64,000 nucleotides of DNA from Ottowia massiliensis (lineage in GTDB: Bacteria; Pseudomonadota; Gammaproteobacteria; Burkholderiales; Burkholderiaceae_C): positions 1,984,001 through 2,048,000 of the forward strand of contig NZ_LT964854.1 in NCBI RefSeq assembly GCF_900240305.1, given 5' to 3'. Below the pieces are notes generated by a model. It was given only the letters and a program-made list of their open reading frames with translations. It searched no databases and had not been told where the DNA came from. Positions 25,883 to 33,844 of this stretch are shown here, piece by piece (within the stretch, counting starts at the first letter, position 1; each line of letters starts with the position of its first letter). The position numbers were made by a program, and so were the translations under genes.

Positions 25883-26665
25883 TCATTCCAGCGTGAGCAC
25901 CACGGGCGTGTGGTCGCTGGGGCGCTGCCATTTGCGCGGGGCGCGGTCAATGGCGCAGGCGCGCGCTTGCGGTACAAGCGCCGCGCTGATGAGAATGTGG
26001 TCAATGCGCAGGCCACGGTTTTTCTGAAAGCTCAATTGGCGGTAATCCCACCATGAAAAGCTTTGCGGCGGCTGCTCGAACAGGCGGAAGGCGTCTTGCA
26101 GGCCCAGATTCAGCAGGCTGCGAAAGTGCGCGCGTTCTTCCGGGGTGTGCAGGATGGCGCCTGCCAGGCCTACGGGGTCATGGCTGTCGCGGTCTTCGGA
26201 CACGATGTTGAAGTCGCCCACCAGCGCCAGGCGCGGGTGGCGCGCCAGCTCCGCTTGCAGCCAGCCGTGCAGGGCGGTGAGCCAGCGCATTTTGTAATCA
26301 AACTTGTCGCAGCCTGGCTCTTGCCCATTGACGAAATAGCCATTGACCAGGCGCAGCGGCCCGCCCGGCGCGGGCACGGTGGCGGCAATGAGGCGGGCGT
26401 TGTCGTCGGCAAAGCCGCTGATGCCGCGCGTCACGTCTTCAGCCGCCAGCGGCTGACGCAGCAGCAGCGCCACGCCGTTGTAGGTTTTTTGCCCGTAAAC
26501 GGCGGCGCTGTAGCCAGCGGCGGCCAGCGCGTCGTGCGGAAATTTTTCGTCGGCCATCTTCAGCTCTTGCAGCGCCAACACTTGCACGGGGTTGGCGGCC
26601 AGCCAGTCGAGCACGTGGGGCAGGCGGGCGGTGAGTGAATTGACGTTCCAGGTGGCGATTCGCAT
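25883..26665 (-). CDS. xthA: exodeoxyribonuclease III
   Basis: A 260-residue AP endonuclease/3' exonuclease of base-excision repair. MRIATWNVNSLTARLPHVLDW opens the protein, LQELKM supplies the metal-binding glutamate, and GDFNIV, WWDYR and RIDHILIS plus SDHTPVV complete the active site. The start MRIATW is chosen; an upstream extension has no conserved sequence. Confidence 0.95.
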   Translation of the reverse strand: MRIATWNVNSLTARLPHVLDWLAANPVQVLALQELKMADEKFPHDALAAAGYSAAVYGQKTYNGVALLLRQPLAAEDVTRGISGFADDNARLIAATVPAPGGPLRLVNGYFVNGQEPGCDKFDYKMRWLTALHGWLQAELARHPRLALVGDFNIVSEDRDSHDPVGLAGAILHTPEERAHFRSLLNLGLQDAFRLFEQPPQSFSWWDYRQLSFQKNRGLRIDHILISAALVPQARACAIDRAPRKWQRPSDHTPVVLTLE

Positions 26666-26789
26666 GGCGCGGGCGGGGCGGGGCAAAACGGCGTTTTTAA
26701 CGGATGCGGCGTGCAGGCGGAGCAGGGCGGATGGGCCGCGCTGGCGGCAAGGCTGGCTCTGGCGCTGGGTTTCAAGGCCAAACCGGCCA

Positions 26790-26835
26790 CAAGTCCCCGT
26801 GGAATCAGCGCGGGCAGCTATCAAAAATGAAGTGA
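26790..26835. repeat. partial dispersed repeat, variant form
   Basis: AAGTCCCCGTGGAATCAGCG followed by CGGGCAGCTATCAAAAATGA. It has the same rearranged layout as 24647-24692 and lies in the xthA-yejB divergent gap. Confidence 0.5.
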
Positions 26836-26900
26836 AATGGAGTAGGCTAGGGGCGTGATGGATTCAGGGCCTGCCGCTGCGGCGGGCCGTCAGCCTTGCC

Positions 26901-27926
26901 ATGTCTGCCTACATTGCCAAACGCCTGCTGCTGATGCTGCCCACGCTGCTGGGCGTGCTGCTGCTGACTTTCATCGTTTTGCAGTTCGTGCCGGGCGGGC
27001 CGGTGGAGCAGTACCTGGCCGAGGCCAAGGCGGCGGGCGGCGCGGCCGAAGGCGGCGCGCTCACTTACCGGGGCGGCCAGGGCGTGGATGAGGCGCGGCT
27101 GGCGCAGATCAAAAAGCTCTATGGCTTTGACAAGCCCACGCACGAGCGCTTTTTCATCATGCTGCGGCAGTTCGCACGCTTTGATCTGGGCACGAGTTTT
27201 TTCCAGAACAAGGATGTGTGGCAGCTCATCCGCGAGAAGCTGCCGGTTTCGGCCAGCCTGGGGCTGTGGACGTTTTTCATCTCTTACCTGGTGAGCGTGC
27301 CGCTGGGCGTGGCCAAGGCGGTGCGCGCGGGTTCGCGCTTTGACTTGGCGACCACCGTGCTGCTGCTGGCTGGCTACGCCATTCCGGGCTTTGTGCTGGG
27401 CGTGGCGCTGCTGGTGGTGTTTGGCGGGCAGTTGCAGTGGTTTCCGCTGCGGGGGCTGACGTCGGCCCACTTCGACGAGCTGTCTCTTTGGGGCAAGGTG
27501 GCCGATTACCTCTGGCACGTGACCCTGCCCGTGACGGCCATGGTGCTGGGCAGCTTTGCCACCACGGCCATGCTCACGCGCAACAGCTTTCTGGAAGAAA
27601 TCCGCAAGCAATACGTGCTCACGGCGCGCGCCAAAGGGCTGGGCGAGCGGCAGGTGCTCTATGGACACGTGCTGCGCAATGCGCTCATTCCCATCGTCAC
27701 GGGCTTTCCGGCGGCGTTCATCGGCGCGTTTTTCACGGGGGCGCTGCTGATTGAAACGCTGTTTTCGCTCGACGGCCTGGGGCTGCTGAGCTATGAAAGC
27801 GTGATCCGCCGCGACTACCCGGTGGTGCTGGGCACGCTGTATTTGTTTACCCTCATCAGCTTGGTGACGCGGCTGGTGTCTGACCTGTGTTACGTTTGGG
27901 TGGATCCGCGCGTCAAATTCGACTGA
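26901..27926 (+). CDS. yejB: peptide ABC transporter permease YejB
   Basis: A 341-residue inner-membrane permease of the YejABEF (microcin C/oligopeptide) importer. It opens MSAYIAKRLLLMLPTLLGVL and has about six membrane helices. The EAA-type coupling loop reads EEIRKQYVLTARAKGLGERQ. The C-terminus SLVTRLVSDLCYVWVDPRVKF is typical of YejB. Normally it sits in yejA-B-E-F. Here yejA is not upstream, and yejE is separated from it by a CoA-transferase gene. Confidence 0.92.
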   Translation: MSAYIAKRLLLMLPTLLGVLLLTFIVLQFVPGGPVEQYLAEAKAAGGAAEGGALTYRGGQGVDEARLAQIKKLYGFDKPTHERFFIMLRQFARFDLGTSFFQNKDVWQLIREKLPVSASLGLWTFFISYLVSVPLGVAKAVRAGSRFDLATTVLLLAGYAIPGFVLGVALLVVFGGQLQWFPLRGLTSAHFDELSLWGKVADYLWHVTLPVTAMVLGSFATTAMLTRNSFLEEIRKQYVLTARAKGLGERQVLYGHVLRNALIPIVTGFPAAFIGAFFTGALLIETLFSLDGLGLLSYESVIRRDYPVVLGTLYLFTLISLVTRLVSDLCYVWVDPRVKFD

Positions 27927-27976
27927 GTTGATGAAGGCAAGGATTGTTTTTTCCATAACCTTTCAAGGAGACAACC

Positions 27977-29272
27977 ATGAGCTTTGAAGCTTTGTATGCC
28001 CAAAAACGCCTTTCTGCCCATGACGCCGTGCGCGTCGTGAAAAACGGCGATGCCATCGTCGTGCCCACGGGCGTGGCCGAGCCGCCCACGCTGCTCAAAG
28101 CGCTGAGCGATCAGCGCCGCGAGTTTGAAGGCGTGACGGTGGGCCAGATCCTGCCCATCCAGAAATACGATTACTTCGATCCTGAAACGAGCCGCAACGT
28201 GCGCCACCTGGCTTACTTTGTGGGCGGCCCTTCGCGCGCAGGCGCGCAAGCGGGCTGGATTGACTACGTGCCGGCCTACTTCTCCGAGCTGCCCGCGCTG
28301 ATCGAGCAGGGCCTGGTCAAGTCCGACGTGGTGTTCAGCATGGCCTCGCCCATGGACAAGCACGGCTGGTTCTCTTTGAGCCTGGGGCCTGACTACACGA
28401 TGGCCGCCATCAAGAAAGCGCGCGCGGTGGTGCTGGAAGTCAATCCCAACGTGCCCTTCGCCGCTGGCAACTGCCACATCCACATCTCGCAAGTCACGGC
28501 CCTGACCGAAAGCGAAGACCCGGTGCTGGAAGTGGGCCTGCCCAAGATCGGCCCCGTGCAGGAAGCCATTGGCAAATACGTGGCCGACATGATCGAAGAC
28601 GGCGCCACCTTGCAAATCGGCTACGGCGCCATTCCTGACGCCGTGGTGATGCAGCTCACCCACAAGAAAGACCTGGGCGTGCACACCGAAATGATCGGCG
28701 ACGGCATCATGACCCTGGTGGAAGCGGGCGTCATCACCAACCGCCGCAAGAACTACCTGCCCGGCAAGATGATCGCCACCTTCGGCCTGGGCAGCAAAAA
28801 GCTCTACCAGTTCATGGACCGCAACCCCGCCGTGGAAATGCACCCCGTGGACTTCACCAACGACCCCTACCTGGCCGGACAAAACGACAAGCTCATTGCC
28901 ATCAACGCCACCATGCAGATTGACTTTCTGGGCCAGTGCGGCTCTGAATCGCAAGGCATCAAGCCCTATTCGGGCACCGGCGGCCAGGCCGACTTCGTGC
29001 GCGCGGCCAACCGCAGCCGTGGCGGCAAGGCCTTCATCGTGCTGCCCTCCACCGCCAAGGACGACACCATCTCCCGCATTGCCCCCACGCTCACGCCCGG
29101 CACGCATGTGACCACCAGCAAAAACGACATCGACTACGTCGTCACCGAATACGGCGTCGCCCAGCTGCGCGGCCAAAGCGCCCAGCACCGCGCCAAGGCG
29201 CTCATCAGCATCGCCCACCCCAAATTCCGCGATGAACTGACCGAAGCGGCCAAGAAGATGAATCTGCTGTAA
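27977..29272 (+). CDS. acetyl-CoA hydrolase/CoA-transferase family protein
   Basis: A 431-residue protein of the acetyl-CoA hydrolase/4-hydroxybutyrate CoA-transferase superfamily. The conserved segment CGSESQGIKPYSGTGGQADF carries the catalytic glutamate that forms the glutamyl-CoA thioester. Other family landmarks are LQIGYGAIPDAV, GVHTEMIGDGIM and FIVLPSTAKDDTISRI. AAGGAGA lies upstream. Substrate (acetate, butyrate or succinate) cannot be told from sequence. It lies between yejB and yejE and is closed by its own strong terminator, so it is probably an insertion into the yej operon. Confidence 0.9.
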   Translation: MSFEALYAQKRLSAHDAVRVVKNGDAIVVPTGVAEPPTLLKALSDQRREFEGVTVGQILPIQKYDYFDPETSRNVRHLAYFVGGPSRAGAQAGWIDYVPAYFSELPALIEQGLVKSDVVFSMASPMDKHGWFSLSLGPDYTMAAIKKARAVVLEVNPNVPFAAGNCHIHISQVTALTESEDPVLEVGLPKIGPVQEAIGKYVADMIEDGATLQIGYGAIPDAVVMQLTHKKDLGVHTEMIGDGIMTLVEAGVITNRRKNYLPGKMIATFGLGSKKLYQFMDRNPAVEMHPVDFTNDPYLAGQNDKLIAINATMQIDFLGQCGSESQGIKPYSGTGGQADFVRAANRSRGGKAFIVLPSTAKDDTISRIAPTLTPGTHVTTSKNDIDYVVTEYGVAQLRGQSAQHRAKALISIAHPKFRDELTEAAKKMNLL

Positions 29273-29285
29273 ACCGCTCCACCCG

Positions 29286-29330
29286 AAAGGCAGGAAGCCA
29301 GCCCTTGCAGGGCGGTTTCCTGCCTTTTTA
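29286..29330 (+). terminator. Rho-independent terminator after CoA-transferase gene
   Basis: Stem AAAGGCAGGAA pairs with TTCCTGCCTTT around a GC-rich loop and runs into a T tract, 14 bp past the stop codon. Confidence 0.85.
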
Positions 29331-29603
29331 TTAAAAGACGCAAAAGCTGCCAGCGCTCAATAATGGAACAACGCCACGGTCAGAAAATGGCAGTTTGAAA
29401 ACATGATGTAAACGACAGGCGCCTTCAAAACCTCTGAAATTATCAATGCCAATTTGAGCAAGCTATTTGATGAACTTGGAAGGCTTCGTGAGCAATCATG
29501 GCATCTTCACAATTGAATAAAACAGTTTGGAAATAAACCTTGAATCCGTTTTGGATAATTCGGATAAGAATGTCTTGAGGAATAAGCGGCCCGCATTTGA
29601 CTC

Positions 29604-30641
29604 ATGCCTGATTTCGCCTCGCTTTCCCCTGCCCGCCGCGCATGGCTGCGCTTCAAGCGCCACCGGCTGGGGTATTGGAGCCTGATGGCTTTTGCCGTGC
29701 TGGTGGCCCTCAGTCTGCTGGCGGAGCTGCTTTCCAACGACAAGCCGCTGATATTGCGCTACGAAGGCGCTTATTACTTTCCAATATTCAAAAGCTATCC
29801 GGAAACGGTTTTTGGCGGCGATTTCCACACGGAAACCGATTATCTTGATCCCTATATTCGCCAGCAATTTGAAAAACCCGGAAATTGGGCCATTTATCCG
29901 CCCAATCCGTATGGCGCGCAGACCATCAACTACTTTTCAGACGCGCCCGCGCCCGCCGCGCCTTCGCGCGAAAACTGGCTGGGCACCGATGATCGCGGAC
30001 GCGATTTGCTGGCGCAGCTGCTGTACGGCTTTCGCGTCAGCGCGCTCTTTGGCCTGGCGCTTACCGCCCTGGGCGTGGCCCTGGGCGTAGCGGCAGGCGC
30101 TGCGCAGGGCTTTTTTGGCGGCAAGGTGGATTTGGCGGGCCAGCGCTTCATTGAAATCTGGAGCGCCATGCCGGAGCTGTATCTGCTCATCATCTTCAGC
30201 GCCGTGCTATCGCCCAGCGTGAGCCTGCTGATCGTGCTGCTGGGCCTGTTCGGCTGGATGGGGCTGTCGGACTACGTGCGCGCCGAATTCCTGCGCAACC
30301 GCCAGCTGGACTACGTGCGCGCCGCCCGCGCGCTGGGCGTATCGCGCTGGCGGCTGGTGTGGCGGCACCTGCTGCCCAACAGCCTGACGCCCGTAGTCAC
30401 CTTCCTGCCCTTTCGCATGAGCGCGGCCATTCTGGCATTGACTTCGCTCGACTTCCTGGGCCTGGGCGTGCCGCCCGGCACCCCTTCGCTGGGCGAGCTG
30501 CTCAGCCAGGGCAAAAACAACATCGACGCCTGGTGGATCTCCCTTTCCACCTTCGGCGTGCTGGTTGTCACCCTGCTGCTGCTCACCTTCACGGGCGACG
30601 CCCTGCGCGACGCGCTGGACCCGCGCAAGGCGCAGGCGTGA
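29604..30641 (+). CDS. yejE: peptide ABC transporter permease YejE
   Basis: A 345-residue inner-membrane permease, partner of YejB. It has the N-terminal segment SPARRAWLRFKRHRLGYWSL, the periplasmic stretch YPPNPYGAQTINYFSDAPAP and the conserved LGTDDRGRDLLAQLLYGFRV. The C-terminal SLDFLGLGVPPGTPSLGELL and the end DALRDALDPRKA are family-typical. No good ribosome-binding site lies close to the ATG. The ATPase gene yejF, expected next, is missing: downstream is decayed AT-richer DNA. Confidence 0.92.
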   Translation: MPDFASLSPARRAWLRFKRHRLGYWSLMAFAVLVALSLLAELLSNDKPLILRYEGAYYFPIFKSYPETVFGGDFHTETDYLDPYIRQQFEKPGNWAIYPPNPYGAQTINYFSDAPAPAAPSRENWLGTDDRGRDLLAQLLYGFRVSALFGLALTALGVALGVAAGAAQGFFGGKVDLAGQRFIEIWSAMPELYLLIIFSAVLSPSVSLLIVLLGLFGWMGLSDYVRAEFLRNRQLDYVRAARALGVSRWRLVWRHLLPNSLTPVVTFLPFRMSAAILALTSLDFLGLGVPPGTPSLGELLSQGKNNIDAWWISLSTFGVLVVTLLLLTFTGDALRDALDPRKAQA

Positions 30642-30689
30642 ACCAGGGAAACACTGATCTTGCTTTAGTTTCTGAAGCGAGTTTGAGGA

Positions 30690-31325
30690 GTCTGACGACT
30701 GAGACGTCCAGGTACGGGCTGGATAGCTTGGCAAATCTGTGTTTTGGGATTTGCGTAATGGTTGGACGAAGCTCTTTTATTGCCTTGCAGATTTCTGAAT
30801 CGCTGAATTCATTCACTGCTTTCGCAGTCTGGCACAATCCCGGAAATGCTTCTTGTAACGTTTGGCCGGCAGATGAATCTGGCTCGTCTAAAGCCAGTTT
30901 CTGATAAGCTTTGAGGTAATTCTCTCGAATGCGATGGAATGGTGCAGAAGGTGCTGCATACATTCGATGCAATCAAAAATAAGAATCTCAATGCTGCCAG
31001 TTTTCGTAAAACGTTGCGATGTATTCAGTCACCATAGGGTTGATTGCATCCGTGGTGACAAACAGGCGGTTGTGAATTCTGGTTGGCGCTCTGGTTATTT
31101 TGGCTACAGCCGCGCCAATGTCGTCTTGCGTGACGCGCTTCATTTTCATTTCGTAGGTTGTAATGACTGGATTCTCGCCTACAAAACAGATTGCTGTGTC
31201 ACCTAATGAGCCAGTCTGGAGGCCGGCTGCATTATGCGAATTCAGAGGCAGCATGCTTTCAAACGATTGAGTCTCTGCGATCTTGTAGGCAGCAACAACC
31301 CAAACTGGTAAACGGCGGGCGTTAT
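30690..31325 (-). pseudogene. relic of a restriction-endonuclease-like gene
   Basis: On the minus strand an open stretch reads RLPVWVVAAYKIAETQSFES, then MLPLNSHNAAGLQTGSLGD and YEMKMKRVTQDDI. D...(E)MK is a plausible PD-(D/E)XK nuclease core. It continues RIHNRLFVTTDAINPMV and EYIATFYE, then shifts frame to TGSIEILIFDCIECMQHLLH, and shifts again to FHRIRENYLKAYQKLALDEP. At least two frameshifts and a missing N-terminus mean it is dead. The family (a type II restriction endonuclease) is recalled from sequence style, not confirmed. Lower GC than neighbours suggests transfer. Confidence 0.5.
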
Positions 31326-31349
31326 TGCAGGCGGCGGGCGCTGAAAGAA

Positions 31350-31446
31350 GCCTGAATCAGCTATCAAATACATAGCTGCTGGTCCTAGTGGAACGGGCGC
31401 AAACGGGATTTTTATACCCGCTAGATTTGCTCCGGTTTTTAATACG
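31350..31446 (+). repeat. ~90 bp dispersed intergenic repeat, copy 6
   Basis: CTGAATCAGCTATCAAATAC, then GGTCCTAGTGGAACGGGCGC and a terminal TAGATTTGCTCCGGTTTTTA box. The first box is replaced by a small hairpin form (AGCTATCAAATACATAGCT). Confidence 0.7.
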
Positions 31447-31492
31447 CCTGAGCGACACTGGGCCGCACGGTTGTTACCTGAGCGGGATGAAT

Positions 31493-32311
31493 TCAGGGAT
31501 GCCCGGCTTGCAGCCAGACGCAGGCGGCCATGCGGCCCGTGACGGGGCGGGCGCGATAGGAGTGAAAAAGCTGCGGCTGGCTGAAGGTGCACCAGGCGGG
31601 GCTGCCGTCGTTGCCCCAAGCGGGGATGCCCAGCGCGGCCAGCCGCTGGCGGGCGAGGGCGGGCAGATGGGCCAGCCATTTGCCGCCGGGGCGAGGGGTG
31701 AAGCAGGCGGCGGCTTCAGGGCGGGCGGCGGTGAAGGCAGCGCGCACTTCAGGGCCGACTTCAAAGGCGTCAGGGCCGATGCAGGGGCCTAGCCAGGCCA
31801 CGACTTCGACGGCGGATGTGGCGGACGCTGCAGATGCGGGCGGGTGCGGCCCCAGGCGACGCACGGCCTGCGCCGCAGCTTCGATCACGCCGCCCGCCAG
31901 CCCGCGCCAGCCCGCATGGGCGGCAGCCACTGCTGCGCCATCCGCGCGGGCCAGCAGCACGGGCAGGCAGTCGGCCACCATGACGGTGCAGGCTACGCCG
32001 GAGCTGGCGGTAACGGCGGCATCAGCAGGCTGGCCGTCAGGCGCGTAAGCATCAAGTTCCGCCACGCGGCAGCCATGCACCTGCTCCAGAAAAACAGGCC
32101 GCGCGCCCGTGCAGGCGGCCAGCGCGGCGCGGTGTGAGGCCACGGCCTGCGGTGCGTCGCCGACGTGATCCGCCAGGTTGAAGCCGCCCCAGGGCGCGGC
32201 CGAAGGCGCGTCACCTGCTGGACAAGAGCGTGTGGTGCAGACGGCCCGCACGCCGGGCGGGGCGGGCCAGTCCGGCACGAGCCAGTCTGCGGGCAGCGGG
32301 AGGCGGCTCAT
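31493..32311 (-). CDS. pgeF: peptidoglycan editing factor PgeF (YfiH/laccase-domain)
   Basis: A 272-residue protein of the multicopper-polyphenol-oxidase-like YfiH family. These act on cytosolic UDP-MurNAc intermediates, removing mis-incorporated L-serine. It has the metal-site motifs VHGCRV, VMVADCLPVLL and AAHAGWRGLAGGV, plus WLGPCIGPDAFEVG. The C-terminal SYRAR-TGRMAACVWL is typical. Starts MSRLPLPADWLVPDW. It is often downstream of rluD, which is not present here. Confidence 0.9.
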   Translation of the reverse strand: MSRLPLPADWLVPDWPAPPGVRAVCTTRSCPAGDAPSAAPWGGFNLADHVGDAPQAVASHRAALAACTGARPVFLEQVHGCRVAELDAYAPDGQPADAAVTASSGVACTVMVADCLPVLLARADGAAVAAAHAGWRGLAGGVIEAAAQAVRRLGPHPPASAASATSAVEVVAWLGPCIGPDAFEVGPEVRAAFTAARPEAAACFTPRPGGKWLAHLPALARQRLAALGIPAWGNDGSPAWCTFSQPQLFHSYRARPVTGRMAACVWLQAGHP

Positions 32312-32320
32312 GAGGCCTCA

Positions 32321-33055
32321 TCAATTCATGGGAGTGCCGACGGGAGTGGAGTAGCCGGGCTGCTGCTGATACGCGGGTTGCTGATGTGTTGGCTGCTGGT
32401 AGGCGGGTTGCTGCTGGGCGCGTTCGGCCAGGAAGATTTCCACGCGGCGGTTGCGCGCACGGCCCTCGGCGGTGGCGTTGCTGGCGATGGGTTCGCGCGA
32501 GCCGCGCCCTTCGGTCTGGATGCGGGCGCTGCTGACGCCGCGCGAGACGAGGTAGTCGCGCACGCTGGCGGCGCGGTTGCGGGCCAGGGGGTCGTTGATG
32601 GCGTCGTTGCCGCTGCTGTCGGCATGACCGACGATGACGATTTCCAGGCCCGGCTGCTGGCTCAGGCCGTTGGCAAAGGTGTCCAGCACAGGGCGCAGGC
32701 TGGAGACGATTTGCGCGCTGTTGGTGGCAAAGGAAATGTCGCTGGGCACGCTGAGCTTGAGCTGGTTGTCGGCCGTCTGCTCCACCCTGACGCCGGTGCC
32801 TGCGGCCACGCGCTCCATGTCGCGGCGCTTGTTTTCCATGTACTGCGTCCAGGCGTAGGTGCCCAGCGCGCCTACGGCCGCGCCAATGGCCGCACCCCGG
32901 CCATCGCCAATGAGGCCGCCTGCCGCCGCGCCCACGCCGGTGCCGATCATGACGTTGCGCTGCCCTTCAGTGACGTTGGCGCAGCCAGCCAGCACGGCGG
33001 CGGCGCAGGCGGCGGCCAGCAGGCGGGCGGCGCAGGGGCTTGGGGATGAGGTCAT
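32321..33055 (-). CDS. OmpA-family outer-membrane lipoprotein
   Basis: A 244-residue lipoprotein with lipobox VLAGC. A glycine-zipper region follows (GTGVGAAAGGLIGDGRGAAI). The C-terminal OmpA-like peptidoglycan-binding domain includes GHADSSGNDAINDPLARNRA and ARNRRVEIFL. The end is a repetitive Gln/Pro/Tyr tail built from QQPAYQQ and QQPTHQQ units that probably extends into the periplasm. It is divergent from norC and shares the 310 bp promoter region with its Fur-like and DNR-like sites. Confidence 0.88.
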   Translation of the reverse strand: MTSSPSPCAARLLAAACAAAVLAGCANVTEGQRNVMIGTGVGAAAGGLIGDGRGAAIGAAVGALGTYAWTQYMENKRRDMERVAAGTGVRVEQTADNQLKLSVPSDISFATNSAQIVSSLRPVLDTFANGLSQQPGLEIVIVGHADSSGNDAINDPLARNRAASVRDYLVSRGVSSARIQTEGRGSREPIASNATAEGRARNRRVEIFLAERAQQQPAYQQPTHQQPAYQQQPGYSTPVGTPMN

Positions 33056-33221
33056 GGCAAATCTCCTTTGCGAGTGAAACAGGGGCGGGCATGCTAGCAG
33101 GGCAGGGCGCTGGCGTATCGGCCCGGCGCATGCTGCTCAGGAAGGCCAGGCGCATGGCCTTTCGCGGAAAAAGCGCCACAAATGCGTATATCGCGGCGGG
33201 AGGAATTCATCTCTTTATTCC

Positions 33222-33242
33222 AAATGAGAATTGTTATTATCA
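33222..33242. promoter_or_regulatory. Fur-box-like sequence
   Basis: AAATGAGAATTGTTATTATC resembles the Fur box (repeats of GATAAT around a central A/T), matching about 12 of 17 core positions. It lies in an AT-rich patch in the gap between the OmpA lipoprotein and norC and could act on either promoter. Confidence 0.4.
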
Positions 33243-33289
33243 ATATAAATTTCCCCTTCAGAGACCGAACCGATGGAAATCCGGCGTAT

Positions 33290-33303
33290 TTGACTTGTTT
33301 CAA
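33290..33303 (+). promoter_or_regulatory. FNR/DNR-type box upstream of norC
   Basis: TTGACTTGTTTCAA fits the Crp/FNR-family site TTGAY-N4-ATCAA with one mismatch. It lies 63 bp before the norC start, a usual place for NO-responsive or oxygen-responsive control of nor operons. Confidence 0.55.
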
Positions 33304-33365
33304 GGATGGGTTTTTGAGATTCGCTATGCTCCACCGTCGTTTTTCAACCTCGGAGAAATTGAACC

Positions 33366-33818
33366 ATGAGTTCAGGAGCATCAAGCGGGTTCACCAAGCA
33401 GATGGCCCGCAACATCTTCTACGGTGGGTCGCTGTTTTTCATTTTCATCTTCATCGGGCTGGTGTTTGATTCCGAACGCCGCATTCCTGAGCGCAGCAAC
33501 CAGTCGCAAATGAGCGAAGCGGTGGTGCGCGGCAAGAAAATCTGGGAAACGCGCAACTGCGTGGGCTGCCACTCGCTGCTGGGCGAGGGCGCGTATTTCG
33601 CGCCGGAGCTGGGCAACGTTTACAAACGCCGTGGCGGAGACGATGGCGGCGCCGAGTTCATCAAAGGCTGGATGCAGGCGCAGCCGCTGGGCGCAAAGGG
33701 CCGCCGCCAGATGCCGCAGTTCAACCTGACGGATGAGCAGCTCGACGACCTCGTCGAGTTCCTGAAATGGACCGGCGAAATCGATACTGAAAGCTGGCCG
33801 CCCAATATCGAAGGCTGA
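33366..33818 (+). CDS. norC: nitric oxide reductase subunit C (cytochrome c)
   Basis: A 150-residue membrane-anchored c-type cytochrome that passes electrons to NorB. One N-terminal membrane helix (NIFYGGSLFFIFIFIGLVF) is followed by the haem site CVGCH at about 66 and the distal methionine in RRQMPQF. Followed after 26 bp by norB. The DNR-like site upstream suggests induction by NO under low oxygen. No nitrite reductase is seen, so the operon may serve detoxification or partial denitrification. Confidence 0.95.
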   Translation: MSSGASSGFTKQMARNIFYGGSLFFIFIFIGLVFDSERRIPERSNQSQMSEAVVRGKKIWETRNCVGCHSLLGEGAYFAPELGNVYKRRGGDDGGAEFIKGWMQAQPLGAKGRRQMPQFNLTDEQLDDLVEFLKWTGEIDTESWPPNIEG

Positions 33819-33844
33819 TCGCCGCACGAGAGGATTCATCCATC

